A DNA stretch of 64,000 nucleotides from AP-15 sp963735445 (GTDB lineage: Bacteria; Pseudomonadota; Alphaproteobacteria; ATCC43930; CGMCC-115725). The notes below the pieces were generated by a model, which did not search any database, was not told the origin of the DNA, and worked only from the letters and a program-made list of their open reading frames with translations. The translations under genes and the position numbers were made by a program. Each line of letters opens with the position of its first letter. Within the stretch, counting starts at the first letter, position 1. Positions 63,626 through 64,000 of the stretch are shown in pieces. The stretch is taken from assembly GCA_963735445.1 (NCBI GenBank), contig CAVTLC010000002.1, forward strand, positions 35,891 through 99,890, given 5' to 3'.

Positions 63626-64000
63626 ATGACAGCTTCACCACAGGAGCTTTGCCTTGGCGCCCGCATTTCGGGTGCTTCCGTCACGCTCGCCTCTGAGGCT
63701 CGCCGCCGGCATCTCTACATCGTCGGCCAGACCGGCACCGGAAAATCGACGCTGCTATTAAACCTGATCGCGCAGGACCTCGCGACCGGCGCCGGCCTGG
63801 CACTGCTCGATCCGCACGGCGATCTCGCCGAAGCCGTGCTGCTCCACATTCCTCGAGACCCGCAGCAACGATCTGGTTTACATGAACCCGGCCGACAGCG
63901 AGCGGCCGATCGGTTTCAATCCGCTATCTGCGGTTCCTGAGGATCTCAAACCCATCGTCGCCGATGGCGTCGTCTCCGCGTTTCGTCATGTCTGGCCGGA
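63626..64000 (+). pseudogene. TraG/VirD4-like conjugation ATPase, frameshifted, runs off window
   Basis: From ATG 63626: HLYIVGQTGTGKSTLLLNLIAQDLATGAGLALLDPHGDL has Walker A and B motifs of the FtsK/HerA-like DUF87 group. Near 63855 the frame shifts and continues in another frame as RSNDLVYMNPADSERPIGFNPLSAV...FRHVW to the edge. Such ATPases couple DNA transfer in plasmids and ICEs. The shift may be decay or a sequence error. Confidence 0.7.

Overview
The window is GC-rich chromosomal DNA of an alphaproteobacterium. Signs of this are the hrcA-grpE-dnaK-dnaJ order, the PBP activator-rsmI-yraN-BON block, an EcfG-type stress promoter, a GlnD uridylyltransferase and many genes of Rhizobiales/Rhodospirillales flavour. 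The genus cannot be fixed from the sequence. One tRNA-Leu(TAA) is present; there is no rRNA operon and no CRISPR array.

Layout. 1-2.2 kb: two divergent chemotaxis-type methylesterases, a CheB-CheR fusion cut by the window edge and a CheB with a C-terminal zinc-ribbon-like tail behind an EcfG-like promoter. 2.2-5.8 kb: the envelope/ribosome block (PBP activator lipoprotein, rsmI, yraN, BON lipoprotein). 5.8-9.5 kb: a flavin monooxygenase, DUF3500 and PPOX-fold proteins, and a frameshifted cupin. 9.8-16.1 kb: an OmpR-type regulator, a glycosyltransferase, two small heat-shock proteins, a GT4 glycosyltransferase and a glucosidase of the amylo-1,6-glucosidase type, which look like a stress/glucan module. 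16.2-22.6 kb: a legumain-type peptidase, PhhB, a GYD protein and a complete branched-chain amino-acid type ABC transporter. 22.9-34.4 kb: SDR, glnD, the hrcA/grpE/dnaK/dnaJ chaperone operon, methionine aminopeptidase, a CinA-type protein and tRNA-Leu. 36-43.7 kb: tex, a TauE/SafE permease, a DHA2 drug exporter and a Baeyer-Villiger monooxygenase.

45.3-52.3 kb holds a probable aromatic or oxo-acid catabolic set: SMP-30 lactonase, LigB-type extradiol dioxygenase, a dimeric alpha/beta-barrel protein, an FMN alpha-hydroxy-acid oxidase, an HpcH/HpaI aldolase and an SDR. The set is interrupted by a decayed integrase and IS21-like terminal repeats.

From about 49.4 kb to the right edge the DNA is a graveyard of mobile elements: two tyrosine-recombinase remnants, IS21-like ends, an IS630 element that splits a PEP-CTERM gene exactly in frame, an inactivated IS3 element inside a toxin-antitoxin operon (itself carrying a REP-like hairpin), an IS5 element, an HNH pseudogene and a frameshifted conjugation-type ATPase. 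An intact PEP-CTERM gene near the right end has a textbook sigma-54 promoter. No wholly new system is evident. The best leads are that promoter, the glucan/Hsp20 cluster, the catabolic set and the nested insertions. Several single-base frameshifts may be real decay or assembly errors.
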